A stretch of DNA of 64,000 nt. Source: Dulcicalothrix desertica PCC 7102 (GTDB lineage: Bacteria > Cyanobacteriota > Cyanobacteriia > Cyanobacteriales > Nostocaceae). Position 1 is the first letter of the stretch. The number at the start of each line of letters is the position of its first letter. The translations under genes were made by a program, and so were the position numbers. The stretch is taken from NCBI RefSeq assembly GCF_003991905.1, contig NZ_RSCL01000014.1, forward strand, positions 186,001-250,000, in the 5' to 3' direction. Below, one piece after another: positions 1 to 8,307 of the stretch. The notes beneath the pieces are model-generated. The model was not told where the DNA came from and did no database searches. It worked only from the letters and a program-made list of their open reading frames with translations.

Positions 1-72
1 TTGTGCAACAGTTCTATCAAAATGTCTCTATGTATTTAATACATTTTTATACTTCAATCTATGATAACCCTT

Positions 73-139
73 AGAAACCCGGTTTCTTAATTGAAGTCTT
101 GTAATAAAAACAACGATTTCGCTTAGAAACCGGGTTTCT
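73..139. repeat. paired inverted palindromes (AGAAACCCGGTTTCT family)
   Basis: AGAAACCCGGTTTCT (73-87) and its exact reverse complement AGAAACCGGGTTTCT (125-139) flank a 37-base AT-rich spacer. Each arm is itself nearly palindromic, so the unit can fold as one long hairpin or as two short ones. The same layout, with similar spacer sequence, recurs at 17828-17893 and in reverse at 61223-61284, so this is an interspersed repeat family. Confidence 0.85.
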
Positions 140-213
140 CAGTACCGATTTGAAAATTTATGTGTAATGATGTTGCATGTTGTATTTAATACATTTAGCG
201 ACAGTAATTAATT

Positions 214-1011
214 ATGAATTTAGTCTTGAAAACTAGTTTATTAGGGATATTTTTACTAACTTCAAGTTGTTCATCACCACAAAAGGATGTAAAGCAAGAA
301 ACCAGTACGAGCAATAATCAATCAACCCAAACAGAACAAGTAAAAGAAGTAAAATCAACTAAAGCGGTACCCTTAGCAGTCAAAGTTCCAGATAAACCAA
401 AAGCTACTACTACAAACTCAGTAAAATCAACAAACTCATCTAATAAGCAAATGCATTTGGTGGTAGTCAGTGATGACTTGCGGTTCTTCCAACATGAAAC
501 ACCAACATATAAATCAAGAAAGTTTGAAGTTAACCCCGACTTCCCGGCGCCTGGGAACTATACTGTATTTAGCGATTATGATAAACAGCTTACAATTCAA
601 AAAATCAAGATTCCAGGGGATGTCCCTTTACCCACCGAACTTGAAAAATTTAGTAATACAAAAACATTATCTAATACAAAAATAACACTCTTAGCGCCGG
701 AATCAAATCTTAAATCGGGACAACAGGTAAATTTAAGATTTGACTTGCAGGATACGAAAAATAAACAACCAGTAAAATTACAACCGTATCCAAATCAAAA
801 AACGCTCGGTAATGCACGTTTATTTATAGTTCGCAGTTCATCACCACTCAAAACTACAGACTATATACCAGCAACGTTGCTCCAAGACTCACCCGACGGT
901 CAAATTAGCTTTGCGTCAAGTTTTCCTCAAAAAGGAACTTATAAGCTTTGGTTACAATTTAACCGCAATAGCAAGGTCAACACGGCTGATTTTTGGGTGG
1001 ATGTGAAATAA
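214..1011 (+). CDS. secreted lipoprotein of unknown function
   Basis: A 265-residue protein with a short hydrophobic N-terminus ending in a lipobox (LTSSC, Cys19), so it is probably a lipoprotein. Residues 20-78 are a polar Ser/Thr/Lys/Gln-rich linker. From about residue 80 there are two beta-rich blocks. The first begins MHLVVVSDDLRFFQHETP, which resembles a pattern in secreted YtkA/FixH-like proteins. The second (about 150-265) looks like an Ig-like or copper-chaperone-like sandwich ending in a 'GTYKLWLQF' strand. No catalytic motif is visible. It reads in the same direction as the ethylene-receptor-like kinase that follows 70 bp downstream, but a shared transcript is not shown. The function is unknown; membrane or periplasmic localisation is the firm part. 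Confidence 0.8.
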   Translation: MNLVLKTSLLGIFLLTSSCSSPQKDVKQETSTSNNQSTQTEQVKEVKSTKAVPLAVKVPDKPKATTTNSVKSTNSSNKQMHLVVVSDDLRFFQHETPTYKSRKFEVNPDFPAPGNYTVFSDYDKQLTIQKIKIPGDVPLPTELEKFSNTKTLSNTKITLLAPESNLKSGQQVNLRFDLQDTKNKQPVKLQPYPNQKTLGNARLFIVRSSSPLKTTDYIPATLLQDSPDGQISFASSFPQKGTYKLWLQFNRNSKVNTADFWVDVK

Positions 1012-1081
1012 TTACTTCCAAAGGTAGATTTGCTTTGTAGCAATAACGTTGTATCCACTTGTAAAAAGGTGGAGCATTAAC

Positions 1082-2275
1082 GTGGACTTACAAAACTTAC
1101 ACAATTTTTTCTACTCAGGTAATTTTATCCCACATGGGCATTGTTACTTGTGGAAGCCTGAGTTGGTATCGCTGCATATGCTATCAGATGTACTAATTGC
1201 ATTGTCTTACTATTCAATACCCATAACGCTTGTGTATTTTATTCGTAAGCGTAAAGATATTCCGTTTCAGAATATTTTTCTACTGTTCGGCGCCTTTATT
1301 ATTTCGTGTGGTACAACTCATATTATGGAGGTATGGACATTATGGCATCCTGACTACTGGTTCGCAGGCGCCTTAAAAGCACTAACAGCATTAATATCGT
1401 TCTATACAGCTTTAACTTTGATACCTTTAGTACCAAGAGCATTAGCTCTACCAAGTCCTGCACAGCTTGAAACTACGAACCAAGCTTTGATGATGGAGAT
1501 TATAGAGCGTAAACGTGTAGAGCAGGAATTGCGTCAGTATAAAGAACATTTAGAGGAAATTGTTCAAACTCGTACTGTTGAGTTAGAGTCAGCAAACGCA
1601 CAGCTTAGAAGTGCCAATCAAGAGTTGAACGATTTTGCTTATGTAGTATCGCACGATTTGAAGGCGCCGTTACGAGGAATTACTTCACTATCTGAGTGGT
1701 TGTTAGCTGACTATGGTGAAGAGTTCGACGAAGAAGGCAAAAAGATGGTTAATTTAATGATTAGTCGAGTTCAACGACTACATCAATTAATCGATGATAT
1801 TTTAAAGTATTCACGAGTCGGACGTGCAAAGGTTGAGAAGAAAGATGTAAACTTAAATAAAGTTGTATCTGAGTTAGTTGAAGTTTTAAGTATACCCGAA
1901 AATATTAAAGTTGAGATTCCTAATCAATTACCGACTATTAAATGCGATAAAACCAGGATTGAGCAGCTTTTTCAAAATTTGATTACTAATGCAATAAAAT
2001 TTATTGATAAGCCAGAAGGGTTAATTAAGATTAGTTATGTGGATGCTCCCGAATATTATAAGTTTAGTGTGGCTGATAATGGGATAGGGATAGAATCACA
2101 GCATTTTGAGAAGATATTTCAATTGTTTCAAAAATTAACTAGTTTACAAGATTCTGATAGTACGGGTGTTGGGTTAGCTTTGGTTAAGAAGATTGTGGAA
2201 TTACATGATGGAAAAGTTTGGGTTGAGTCTGAGGTAGGGGTGGGGAGTAATTTTGTATTTACAATTAAGAAGTAG
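1082..2275 (+). CDS. ethylene-receptor-like sensor histidine kinase
   Basis: A 397-residue membrane histidine kinase. I start it at GTG 1082, because AGGTGGAG (about 1068-1075) sits about 6 bases upstream; an in-frame TTG at 1049 would add 11 residues but has no such site. Residues 20-125 match the three-helix ethylene-binding domain of plant ETR1 and cyanobacterial Etr1. They keep the Asp (D36), Tyr (Y43) and the Cu(I)-ligand pair C76/H80 in CGTTH. A coiled coil (about 130-175) leads to a HisKA domain with phospho-acceptor H191 (SHDLKAPL), an N box near residue 298 and G boxes (DNGIGI, GVGLAL) in the ATPase domain. There is no PAS, GAF or receiver domain, so it is shorter than plant receptors. 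The family binds ethylene and signals through phosphotransfer; the partner regulator is not in the window. The stop overlaps the convergent DUF2358 gene by 11 bp. Confidence 0.9.
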   Translation: MDLQNLHNFFYSGNFIPHGHCYLWKPELVSLHMLSDVLIALSYYSIPITLVYFIRKRKDIPFQNIFLLFGAFIISCGTTHIMEVWTLWHPDYWFAGALKALTALISFYTALTLIPLVPRALALPSPAQLETTNQALMMEIIERKRVEQELRQYKEHLEEIVQTRTVELESANAQLRSANQELNDFAYVVSHDLKAPLRGITSLSEWLLADYGEEFDEEGKKMVNLMISRVQRLHQLIDDILKYSRVGRAKVEKKDVNLNKVVSELVEVLSIPENIKVEIPNQLPTIKCDKTRIEQLFQNLITNAIKFIDKPEGLIKISYVDAPEYYKFSVADNGIGIESQHFEKIFQLFQKLTSLQDSDSTGVGLALVKKIVELHDGKVWVESEVGVGSNFVFTIKK

Positions 2276-2672
2276 GTTTTTGGAAGAATTGTTTTAAGAT
2301 TTCACTTGGTTCTCTGTCCCATGTGTCTATGTGTTCGTATATTAGTTGATTTTGGTTGAGTTTATATGTTGAGTAACCGTTGAAATATAATTTGGGTTGC
2401 CAGGGTAGACGAAGAGTTCCTCGTACCGTCCAGTTTGCGATAATGGTTTTTTCGTCGGATGGTGCGATGTTGTGTAAGTCGAAGTGGATGTCGGTGAAGA
2501 ATAAGCGTGCGTGGAATCGCAGTGTCCAGTATACTATTCGGTAGTTCGGTTTGCCTTTGAATTTGTTTACTGGGTCTTTAAATAAGATATCTTGAGTGTA
2601 GATGTCGTAGGTTATATCTTTTTGAAATAGTGTGGGTAAATCTTGGTTTAGGGTTTCTATGATTTTTTGCAT
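2265..2672 (-). CDS. DUF2358 family protein
   Basis: A 135-residue soluble protein. It resembles DUF2358, a SnoaL/NTF2-like family found in cyanobacteria and plastids, by the pattern DI..D..F.DP...F.G...Y...YWTLRFHARLFF, the central WTVRGT strand and the C-terminal HIDTWD. No enzymatic activity is established for the family and I see no catalytic residues. The full family length is present. Its 3' end overlaps the kinase gene on the other strand by 11 bp. The start is the first ATG (2672), with no strong ribosome site visible upstream. Confidence 0.8.
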   Translation of the reverse strand: MQKIIETLNQDLPTLFQKDITYDIYTQDILFKDPVNKFKGKPNYRIVYWTLRFHARLFFTDIHFDLHNIAPSDEKTIIANWTVRGTLRLPWQPKLYFNGYSTYKLNQNQLIYEHIDTWDREPSEILKQFFQKPTS

Positions 2673-2684
2673 GTTTTATGTATG

Positions 2685-2730
2685 AACCACAAAGGACACA
2701 AAGAACGCAAAGGAAGAAAGAAGGAAGAAA
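2685..2730. repeat. AACCACAAAGGACACAAAG-type interspersed repeat
   Basis: A purine-rich motif of ACAAAGGACACAAAGAACGC type lies between two leftward genes. A shorter degenerate relative lies at about 30181-30212, and kin sequences (ACCACAGAGACGCAGAGG) occur in the composite repeats at 34233, 40622 and 52078. This is a common low-complexity repeat in cyanobacterial intergenic DNA. Confidence 0.6.
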
Positions 2731-2736
2731 AGAGGT

Positions 2737-3861
2737 TTATTTGAACAATTCTTGTATTTTTTGCCACCAGGTTATGTTGGTGTTATATTTTGGTTTGGTT
2801 AGGTCTGATATCGTTGGGAATGTTGCTGATTTATTATAGAAGTGTTTTTTAAGGAGTTTTGCTAGTTGGTTATTATTTGCTCGTAGTCCTTCGTAGAAGA
2901 AGAGTACTTCTCCGTTAATGCCGCTAGAACGATTGTAGTCGATTTTTTTGATTAATAGGTCTGGACTAATTATATATGAGCCTAGTTTAGTTAGTATACC
3001 CGGCGCCATTCTTTGTAAGGCGCCTTTGAATTGTTGGGTTGTTGTGTCTACTATAGTTTTGTAGCTGTTGATGTCACGTCGATATATTTGGGGGTTGATT
3101 ATATCGACTATGTTTTGTTGTAACCAAGTGGGAGTGTCTTGTAAGTATTCTTTGTATGCCCAATCATGTATGTTGGGTGAGATGGAAATTATTAAGTTGG
3201 GGTTGACTGCTTTGATTTGATGGTAGAGTGATGCCCAAAATTGAGTTAATATATCCGCACGCCAGTTTAACCATTGGGTATCTTTGGGGTTGGATGGAGG
3301 GTTTTTACCAAATGCGGAATAATAACGTTGTTGTGTTACTGCGTCGTATCCACCCTCACACGGAAATGCTGGTAAACGGTCATCTCCCTGGATACCATCA
3401 ATATCATAGTTATTTACAACTTCGAGAATAAGGTTGGACATAAAAGCTTGTACGTTGGGGTCAAGTGCGTTTAACCATTCAAAACCGTTTTTCTTGAGTA
3501 AATTTCCTTGTATATCTCGTGCAGTCCATTCAGGTTTTTTCGCAAGCAACATCCCACCGTTGAGATTATACGAACTCGCAAACCCATATTCAAACCACGG
3601 TATCACTTTCAACCCAACACTATGTGCAGCTTCTATCACCTCAGCTAGAGGGTCACGTCCAATACATAGCGAACTAATCTCAACACCAAACGTTTTTTGC
3701 ATAACTTGACTTGGATATTGAGTTGCAGCTTTATTCCACACCACAGGGAAAACCACATTAAAACCAGTTTCAGCCAAAAACTCCATCGCCTCAACTATAT
3801 TATCCCGTGAGTTGAGAACAGTACTATCAGTAGTCGTTAACCAAACTCCACGTATCTCCAT
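2737..3861 (-). CDS. glycosyl hydrolase-like GHL10 family protein
   Basis: A 374-residue TIM-barrel protein of the GHL10 family (formerly DUF187), distantly related to GH10/GH13 glycosidases. It opens with the family signature EIRGVWLTTTDS, then a FPVVWNKA strand, the acidic loop DIDGIQGDD (about residues 153-161), ISISPNIHDW and DIINPQIYRRD. Many homologues carry a signal peptide or SLH domains. None is visible here, so the enzyme may be cytoplasmic, or the signal may have been lost. The substrate is unknown; family members are thought to act on cell-wall or sheath polysaccharide. The start is ATG 3861, with only weak Shine-Dalgarno sequence. Confidence 0.85.
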   Translation of the reverse strand: MEIRGVWLTTTDSTVLNSRDNIVEAMEFLAETGFNVVFPVVWNKAATQYPSQVMQKTFGVEISSLCIGRDPLAEVIEAAHSVGLKVIPWFEYGFASSYNLNGGMLLAKKPEWTARDIQGNLLKKNGFEWLNALDPNVQAFMSNLILEVVNNYDIDGIQGDDRLPAFPCEGGYDAVTQQRYYSAFGKNPPSNPKDTQWLNWRADILTQFWASLYHQIKAVNPNLIISISPNIHDWAYKEYLQDTPTWLQQNIVDIINPQIYRRDINSYKTIVDTTTQQFKGALQRMAPGILTKLGSYIISPDLLIKKIDYNRSSGINGEVLFFYEGLRANNNQLAKLLKKHFYNKSATFPTISDLTKPKYNTNITWWQKIQELFK

Positions 3862-3942
3862 ACTTTAGATATCAACCCATAGAAGTAGGATTTTAACTAT
3901 AAAACAAGAAAAAATAACAAATAACCACTTCAGGACAGAAAC

Positions 3943-4806
3943 ATGAATAACTGGCGCCACGAATATATAATTACTAATGGTGTGAGACTGCACTACGTCA
4001 CCCAAGGGGAAGGACCTTTAATGCTCATGCTACATGGATTTCCAGAGTTTTGGTACTCTTGGCGCCATCAAATACCCGAATTTGCCAAATACTATAAGGT
4101 CGTAGCACTGGACTTACGCGGTTACAACGATAGCGATAAGCCAAAAGCACAGTCTGCTTATGCTATGGATGAACTAGTAAAAGATATAGAAGGAGTAATT
4201 AAAGGACTAGGATATAACAAGTGTACGCTCGTAGGACATGATTGGGGTGGCGCCATCGCCTGGAATTTTGCTTATAAACATCCAGACATGTTAGACAAGT
4301 TAATAGTTCTCAACCTTCCACATCCTGCAAAATTTGCTGAAGGGTTACGCACACCTCAACAGATACAGCGTAGTTGGTATGTGTTTTTCTTTCAACTGCC
4401 TTTGTTACCAGAACTGTTTGTTCAGTCTAATGACTACCAGTTTATCGAAACCGCTATCAAAGGTATGGCTGTTGATAAAAGTGCTTTTAGTCAAGCTGAT
4501 ATTGACGCTTATAAAGACGCAGCAGCTAAACGCGGCGCCTTAACTGCTACGATTAATTATTACCGCAATGCTTTTCAACCAAAGACTTTTAATCAAAGTT
4601 TGGGTGTATTAGAAGTACCCACACTTATGATATGGGGTGAAAAAGATGACGCTTTGGGTAAAGAACTAACTTATGGTACCGAAGCGTATGTCAGAGACTT
4701 CCAAATTAAGTACATTACTAATTGTAGCCACTGGGTACAGCAAGAACAGCCCAGCTTGGTAAATCAGTATATGCGAGATTTTCTCGGTGTTGCTGCTTTT
4801 GTTTGA
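3943..4806 (+). CDS. alpha/beta hydrolase, epoxide hydrolase-like
   Basis: A 287-residue alpha/beta-hydrolase with the complete triad expected for epoxide hydrolases and haloalkane dehalogenases. The oxyanion motif is HGFPEFWYSWRHQ (from H31), the nucleophile D100 lies in GHDWGG, the acid is D235 in WGEKDD and the base is H263 in NCSHW. An Asp nucleophile rather than Ser argues against an esterase. A lid domain lies at about 130-215. The HGFPEFW pattern is typical of soluble epoxide hydrolases; the substrate cannot be read from sequence. It stands alone, divergent from the GHL10 gene and followed by a hairpin. Confidence 0.85.
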   Translation: MNNWRHEYIITNGVRLHYVTQGEGPLMLMLHGFPEFWYSWRHQIPEFAKYYKVVALDLRGYNDSDKPKAQSAYAMDELVKDIEGVIKGLGYNKCTLVGHDWGGAIAWNFAYKHPDMLDKLIVLNLPHPAKFAEGLRTPQQIQRSWYVFFFQLPLLPELFVQSNDYQFIETAIKGMAVDKSAFSQADIDAYKDAAAKRGALTATINYYRNAFQPKTFNQSLGVLEVPTLMIWGEKDDALGKELTYGTEAYVRDFQIKYITNCSHWVQQEQPSLVNQYMRDFLGVAAFV

Positions 4807-4817
4807 ATAATCAAAAC

Positions 4818-4851
4818 GGTGCCTTATTACTCTACTTCTACATAAGGCGCC
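4818..4851 (+). terminator. hairpin downstream of epoxide hydrolase-like gene
   Basis: A 10-bp stem (GGTGCCTTAT with ATAAGGCGCC, one G-U pair) and a 14-base loop lie 12 bases past the stop codon. No strong T-run follows, so it is a weak intrinsic terminator at best. Confidence 0.5.
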
Positions 4852-5235
4852 TATATCTAAAGTCATAAATTTATATAACTTTATAATTATTACATTTTGA
4901 CTCTATTATATTATTAAGAAATTTGTAATTATCTCAGTATAAATACTTGTCAATATAACGATGATAAAATCATAATCATGAAGAGAACTAATTATTATTG
5001 TTAAGAATATTTAAATAATTCTTTAAGAGTAATTAATTCAAATGAGTAGAAAGAAGCTCTATTGCTTACGGGGATTGGGTTTACAGATGAGAAGAATAGA
5101 GAATTGTCAAATTTTTTCCATGAGAAAAATATGGACAGTTTGTTAACTGAACTAATGACCTGAAAAGAAAAAGGTGCGATAATGAATCCGTGAGGAAAAA
5201 ACGAAAGCATTATTTTTGATGCACGGGGGATTATT
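4852..5235. other. AT-rich intergenic region
   Basis: About 380 bases without a credible gene. Only short frames occur on either strand. The last 15 bases hold GGGGGA before ATG 5236, a plausible ribosome site for the pentapeptide-repeat gene. Confidence 0.6.
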
Positions 5236-5691
5236 ATGAAAATGAAATTATTTGCGGCTGTGGTTCTAGCGACTCCCCTATTTTTAGCTGGTACAGTAAG
5301 CGCGCAGAGTTCAAACCAGTTACAACAACTATTACAAACTGGTGAATGTATTAAATGTAATTTAGTAGGGGTTGACTTAAAAGGTGCCCACTTAATTGGC
5401 GCCGACTTACGTGGTGCTAATTTAAAAGGAGCAGACTTAAGTAAAGCTAACTTAGAAGGCGCCGATTTAACAGGGGCGAACCTAGAAGGTGCTAATCTAA
5501 CTTCAGCTTTTGTTACAAACGTTAATTTTAAACAAGCTGACCTCGATAAGGTTAACTTTTCGCAAGCGATAATTCACAACGCTAACGTTTATCAGGCATC
5601 GATGAACGATATGAATATCAGTGATGCTGATATCTATGGTACTGGTATCGGTGTTGGTGGTGAAGACGCTGTAATTCCAGATTGGGATTAA
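5236..5691 (+). CDS. secreted pentapeptide-repeat protein
   Basis: A 151-residue protein with a Sec signal peptide (residues 1-23, ending VSA before QSSNQ). Two cysteines follow (C38, C41 in ECIKCNL), as is usual in the cyanobacterial secreted branch of this family. From residue 42 to about 136 there are consecutive A(D/N)LXX pentapeptides (LKGAHLIGADLRGANLKGAD and onward), which build a right-handed quadrilateral beta-helix. The acidic C-terminus carries no repeat. The function is unknown; the periplasm or thylakoid lumen is likely. It is convergent with a larger membrane pentapeptide protein, with a hairpin repeat between the two stops. A GGGGGA ribosome site supports the start. Confidence 0.85.
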   Translation: MKMKLFAAVVLATPLFLAGTVSAQSSNQLQQLLQTGECIKCNLVGVDLKGAHLIGADLRGANLKGADLSKANLEGADLTGANLEGANLTSAFVTNVNFKQADLDKVNFSQAIIHNANVYQASMNDMNISDADIYGTGIGVGGEDAVIPDWD

Positions 5692-5705
5692 TTATATTTC
5701 TTGTA

Positions 5706-5729
5706 GCACAGGCATCCAAGAGCCTGTGC
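5706..5729. repeat. GCACAGGC/GCCTGTGC hairpin between convergent genes
   Basis: An 8-bp perfect stem (GCACAGGC and GCCTGTGC) with an 8-base loop lies between two converging genes and could end transcription on either strand. The same stem with variable loops recurs at 34252-34273, 40673-40693 and 52123-52144. Confidence 0.7.
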
Positions 5730-5741
5730 ATTGATTGTAAG

Positions 5742-7103
5742 CTAATTAAATGTACTTGATAAAGGACTGAAGAATCGGGCGAATTCTCCGGGTTTGAATG
5801 TTTCCTCCCAGTTGGCAGGTAAACGTTGGGGGTTGGGGTTTTCTTTTGTTGGTACGCGCATAAATATATATTCGCACTCGGCGCCTTCAAGTTGGGTTTG
5901 AGGTGTTATACCCCAGTTGTCGATATAGGCGCCTGTAAGGGTTGCGGTGCGAAAGTCTGTATTATCGACTTGGGAGCGCATTAAATTTGCTCTCATTAAA
6001 TTGGCGTTGCGTAAGTCGCTGTTGTTTAGTTTGGCGCCAACTAAGCTGGTATCTATCAAGTTTGCTGCACGCAAGTTTAAACCTTGCAAGTCCCAACCGT
6101 CAAAGTTTTGGTTGTGGAGGTCTTTGTGGATTACGATTTTTCTAATTGTTGGATTTGCAAGATAACTTTTACCTACGACTGCTTGGTTTAGCTTTTTAAC
6201 TTCAAACCAACAGGTACGTGTTAAATTAGCTCTCAGAAAGTTGGCGTTTTTGACTGAAGCGCGAGTAAAGTCAGCATCGGTAAGATTTGAGTCTTGAAAA
6301 TTGGTACCATAACGAGTAACTGTTGATAAAGCTAAGTTACGAATTGCACTTTGTTTTTCGTCTTCAAATAAGGCACGACAACCGACATAAGCAGATAGTA
6401 GAATTACAATTACGGCAATTGCAACAGCAACTCCTCCAGCAAGTGGATTAACTCTTGCTGCCATTACAGCCATGATTCCAGAAAGTGCTGCTGCAATAGA
6501 AATGGCAATAGTAACGGCAATCATACCAGCTATGGTACCAGCAAGTGCTACGGCGCCTGCTATTGTAACGGTACCAAGAATTGTTGCGACAACTCCTACG
6601 GCGCCTGTAACAATGACAGCTACAACTTGCGCTAATTCCATTGCTCCAGCATGTGCAGTACCACCTGCCCATGTAACTGCGACTATTCCAGCCCATCCAA
6701 CTGCTGCAAGTCCAGCACACGTTACCGATAATGCCATAAATCCAAATGCAGCACTAACTCCTCGAAATAGAGTGATGAGAAAGAATATTAGTAATACAGC
6801 TAAACTAATAATACCGACATAAAGGTTTTCACGATTGGTATCGAGTAATAAAATTCCGACTAATGAGCCACCTATTGCTGAAAGTAAACCAGATAAAGCC
6901 GAAAGTAGTAACGCAGTGAATATTAAGACAAGGCAAGAGCGTTTTTGTAGTCCGCATTTAGCGTGACTAAAGTTTGCACCTTCTAAATTAGCATTACTAA
7001 AGTCTACACCTCGGATATTGGAGTAAGAAAAGTCGGCGCCACTAAGGTCTTTGCCTTTAAAGGATTTACCTCTGAGCTTCGCACGGCGATAATCTTGAGC
7101 CAT
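5742..7103 (-). CDS. pentapeptide-repeat protein with central membrane domain
   Basis: A 453-residue protein in three parts. Residues 5-50 are pentapeptide repeats (FKGKDLSGADFSYSNIRGVD and onward). About 55-245 is a Gly/Ala/Val/Ile-rich membrane block with perhaps six to seven helices. Residues 270-405 return to pentapeptide repeats, interrupted by a 'VVGKSYLANPTIRKIVIHKDL' stretch that is seen in other cyanobacterial pentapeptide proteins. The repeat parts should form beta-helices on the same side, or on opposite sides, of the membrane depending on helix number, which I cannot settle. No enzymatic motif is visible. It starts at ATG 7103 and is monocistronic. Confidence 0.8.
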   Translation of the reverse strand: MAQDYRRAKLRGKSFKGKDLSGADFSYSNIRGVDFSNANLEGANFSHAKCGLQKRSCLVLIFTALLLSALSGLLSAIGGSLVGILLLDTNRENLYVGIISLAVLLIFFLITLFRGVSAAFGFMALSVTCAGLAAVGWAGIVAVTWAGGTAHAGAMELAQVVAVIVTGAVGVVATILGTVTIAGAVALAGTIAGMIAVTIAISIAAALSGIMAVMAARVNPLAGGVAVAIAVIVILLSAYVGCRALFEDEKQSAIRNLALSTVTRYGTNFQDSNLTDADFTRASVKNANFLRANLTRTCWFEVKKLNQAVVGKSYLANPTIRKIVIHKDLHNQNFDGWDLQGLNLRAANLIDTSLVGAKLNNSDLRNANLMRANLMRSQVDNTDFRTATLTGAYIDNWGITPQTQLEGAECEYIFMRVPTKENPNPQRLPANWEETFKPGEFARFFSPLSSTFN

Positions 7104-7222
7104 GTAAATTTACAACAGAGTTGGAACAATCAAAATACGTTTGTAGGATAACACTTTACAAACATATTTTTGCTAGTGTAACCTTTTATAAAGACCTTCT
7201 TATTTATTAAAATTTAATGTAG

Positions 7223-7281
7223 GGTGCGTGACGCTATGAAGAAACTTCAACGTAGCGACAAGACATGTAGCGTCATGCACC
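7223..7281. repeat. GGTGCGTGACGCTA inverted repeat at aat 3' end
   Basis: GGTGCGTGACGCTA (about 7224-7237) and TAGCGTCATGCACC (7268-7281) pair with one mismatch around about 30 bases that include a further CGTAGCG. The right arm covers the aat stop codon, so the repeat has supplied the last codons of aat and may also end its transcript. Confidence 0.7.
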
Positions 7282-7863
7282 AACTTGTGATAAAAAAGAA
7301 CAATTAGCTTGTAAAGCTTTTTCGAGTAAACGCTGGTATTCTTTATCTTTGATACGATAGGCGCCAAATCTTTCGAGGTGTGGGTTCATCATTTGGGCAT
7401 CGAATAATACAAATGAGCGTGCTTGTAAGTGTTGTACAAGTTTGACCATTGCGACTTTAGACCCATCTGGAATATTGAAGAACATTGACTCACCAATAAA
7501 GGCGCCGTTGATAACAATACCTAAGATACCACCAGCGAGTTCCGAGCCGAGCCAAGTTTCATAGCTATATGCCCAACCTGCTTGATTGAGGTTTAAGTAC
7601 ACATCTTTTAACTCGTCAGAAATCCAAGTAGTATCTCGGTTCGCACAGCCTTCTACTACCGCTGGAAAATTTCGGTTAATTGCTACACTGAATGTATCTT
7701 TGTTCAAAACTCGACGTAGAGACTTCGGATAACGGAAGCGTTCATCAAGAGGAATAAGAGTACGGTCACGACTTTGGTACCAACCCAGGTGATTATCATC
7801 ATCAGCCATGAGAAAATAGCCTTGAGCGTAACCGTGAATAATACTATCAACGTCGTACTGCAT
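7273..7863 (-). CDS. aat: leucyl/phenylalanyl-tRNA--protein transferase
   Basis: A 196-residue Aat. It transfers Leu or Phe from charged tRNA to proteins with N-terminal Arg or Lys, marking them for ClpS/ClpAP degradation (N-degron pathway). Family signatures in order: a short N-terminus IIHGYAQGYFLMAD, the WYQSRDRTLIPLDE loop, a TWISDELKDVY helix, the EAWLG-like ETWLGSELAGGILGI strand, GESMFF and the C-terminal FVLFDAQMMNPHLERFGA. The length is normal for cyanobacteria, shorter than in E. coli. The start is ATG 7863. A 3' inverted repeat overlaps the stop. It is divergent from the small gene at 7908. Confidence 0.92.
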   Translation of the reverse strand: MQYDVDSIIHGYAQGYFLMADDDNHLGWYQSRDRTLIPLDERFRYPKSLRRVLNKDTFSVAINRNFPAVVEGCANRDTTWISDELKDVYLNLNQAGWAYSYETWLGSELAGGILGIVINGAFIGESMFFNIPDGSKVAMVKLVQHLQARSFVLFDAQMMNPHLERFGAYRIKDKEYQRLLEKALQANCSFLSQVGA

Positions 7864-7907
7864 AAGAATAGTAGTCTTCTAATAAAAAATAGCTATATGC
7901 AATCCTT

Positions 7908-8240
7908 ATGACAGAACCAATTCCAGCTATAACTTTATTACCTGCTTCTGACCCAATACAAGAAGGTCGTTGGCTACAACAAAATTTACATCAATGGCTT
8001 GATAGTCAGTTTATCCCTGAAGCGGTGAACCAAAAAATCGCGGAGCGGGCAGCGCAAATCTTTATACGTCAACGTATGGAAGGGGAAAATGACCTCGGTT
8101 CTTTGGTTTTAGCAATTGTAACCGAGATGCAGGCGTTTGATTTTTCTAAAAGTTTCTATGGAGAGTTTGCTATTGCTAATGCAGTCAGCGATATTCTCTT
8201 AGAAAGTTTAGGTATTGATAATAAATGTTGCGGACAGTAG
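7908..8240 (+). CDS. conserved cyanobacterial protein, unknown function
   Basis: A 110-residue acidic, mostly helical protein with no signal peptide or membrane segment and no motif I can assign. It begins MTEPIPAITLLPASDPIQEG and contains an alternating-hydrophobic helix (about 45-60, AERAAQIFIRQRMEGENDLG). It reads rightward toward the convergent rpsN, with only a repeat-like AT stretch between the stops. Composition and third-base pattern look like a real gene. The function is unknown. Confidence 0.7.
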   Translation: MTEPIPAITLLPASDPIQEGRWLQQNLHQWLDSQFIPEAVNQKIAERAAQIFIRQRMEGENDLGSLVLAIVTEMQAFDFSKSFYGEFAIANAVSDILLESLGIDNKCCGQ

Positions 8241-8243
8241 ATT

Positions 8244-8303
8244 TGGGATTTTAGATTTTGGATTTTAGATTGAATCCAAAATCGCAAATCTAAAATCTAA
8301 AAT
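8244..8303. repeat. ATTTTAGATTTTGGATT repeat hairpin
   Basis: Direct copies of GATTTTAGATTTTGG-type sequence are followed by their inverted complement (AAATCTAAAATCTAAAATCG), giving a long AU-rich foldback between the convergent genes at 7908 and 8308. It may serve as a two-way terminator. Confidence 0.65.
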
Positions 8304-8307
8304 CGTT

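Noticed and set aside
5001-5210. A minus-strand frame of 69 codons.
   Set aside because: Composition and lack of a ribosome site suggest a chance frame in AT-rich sequence.
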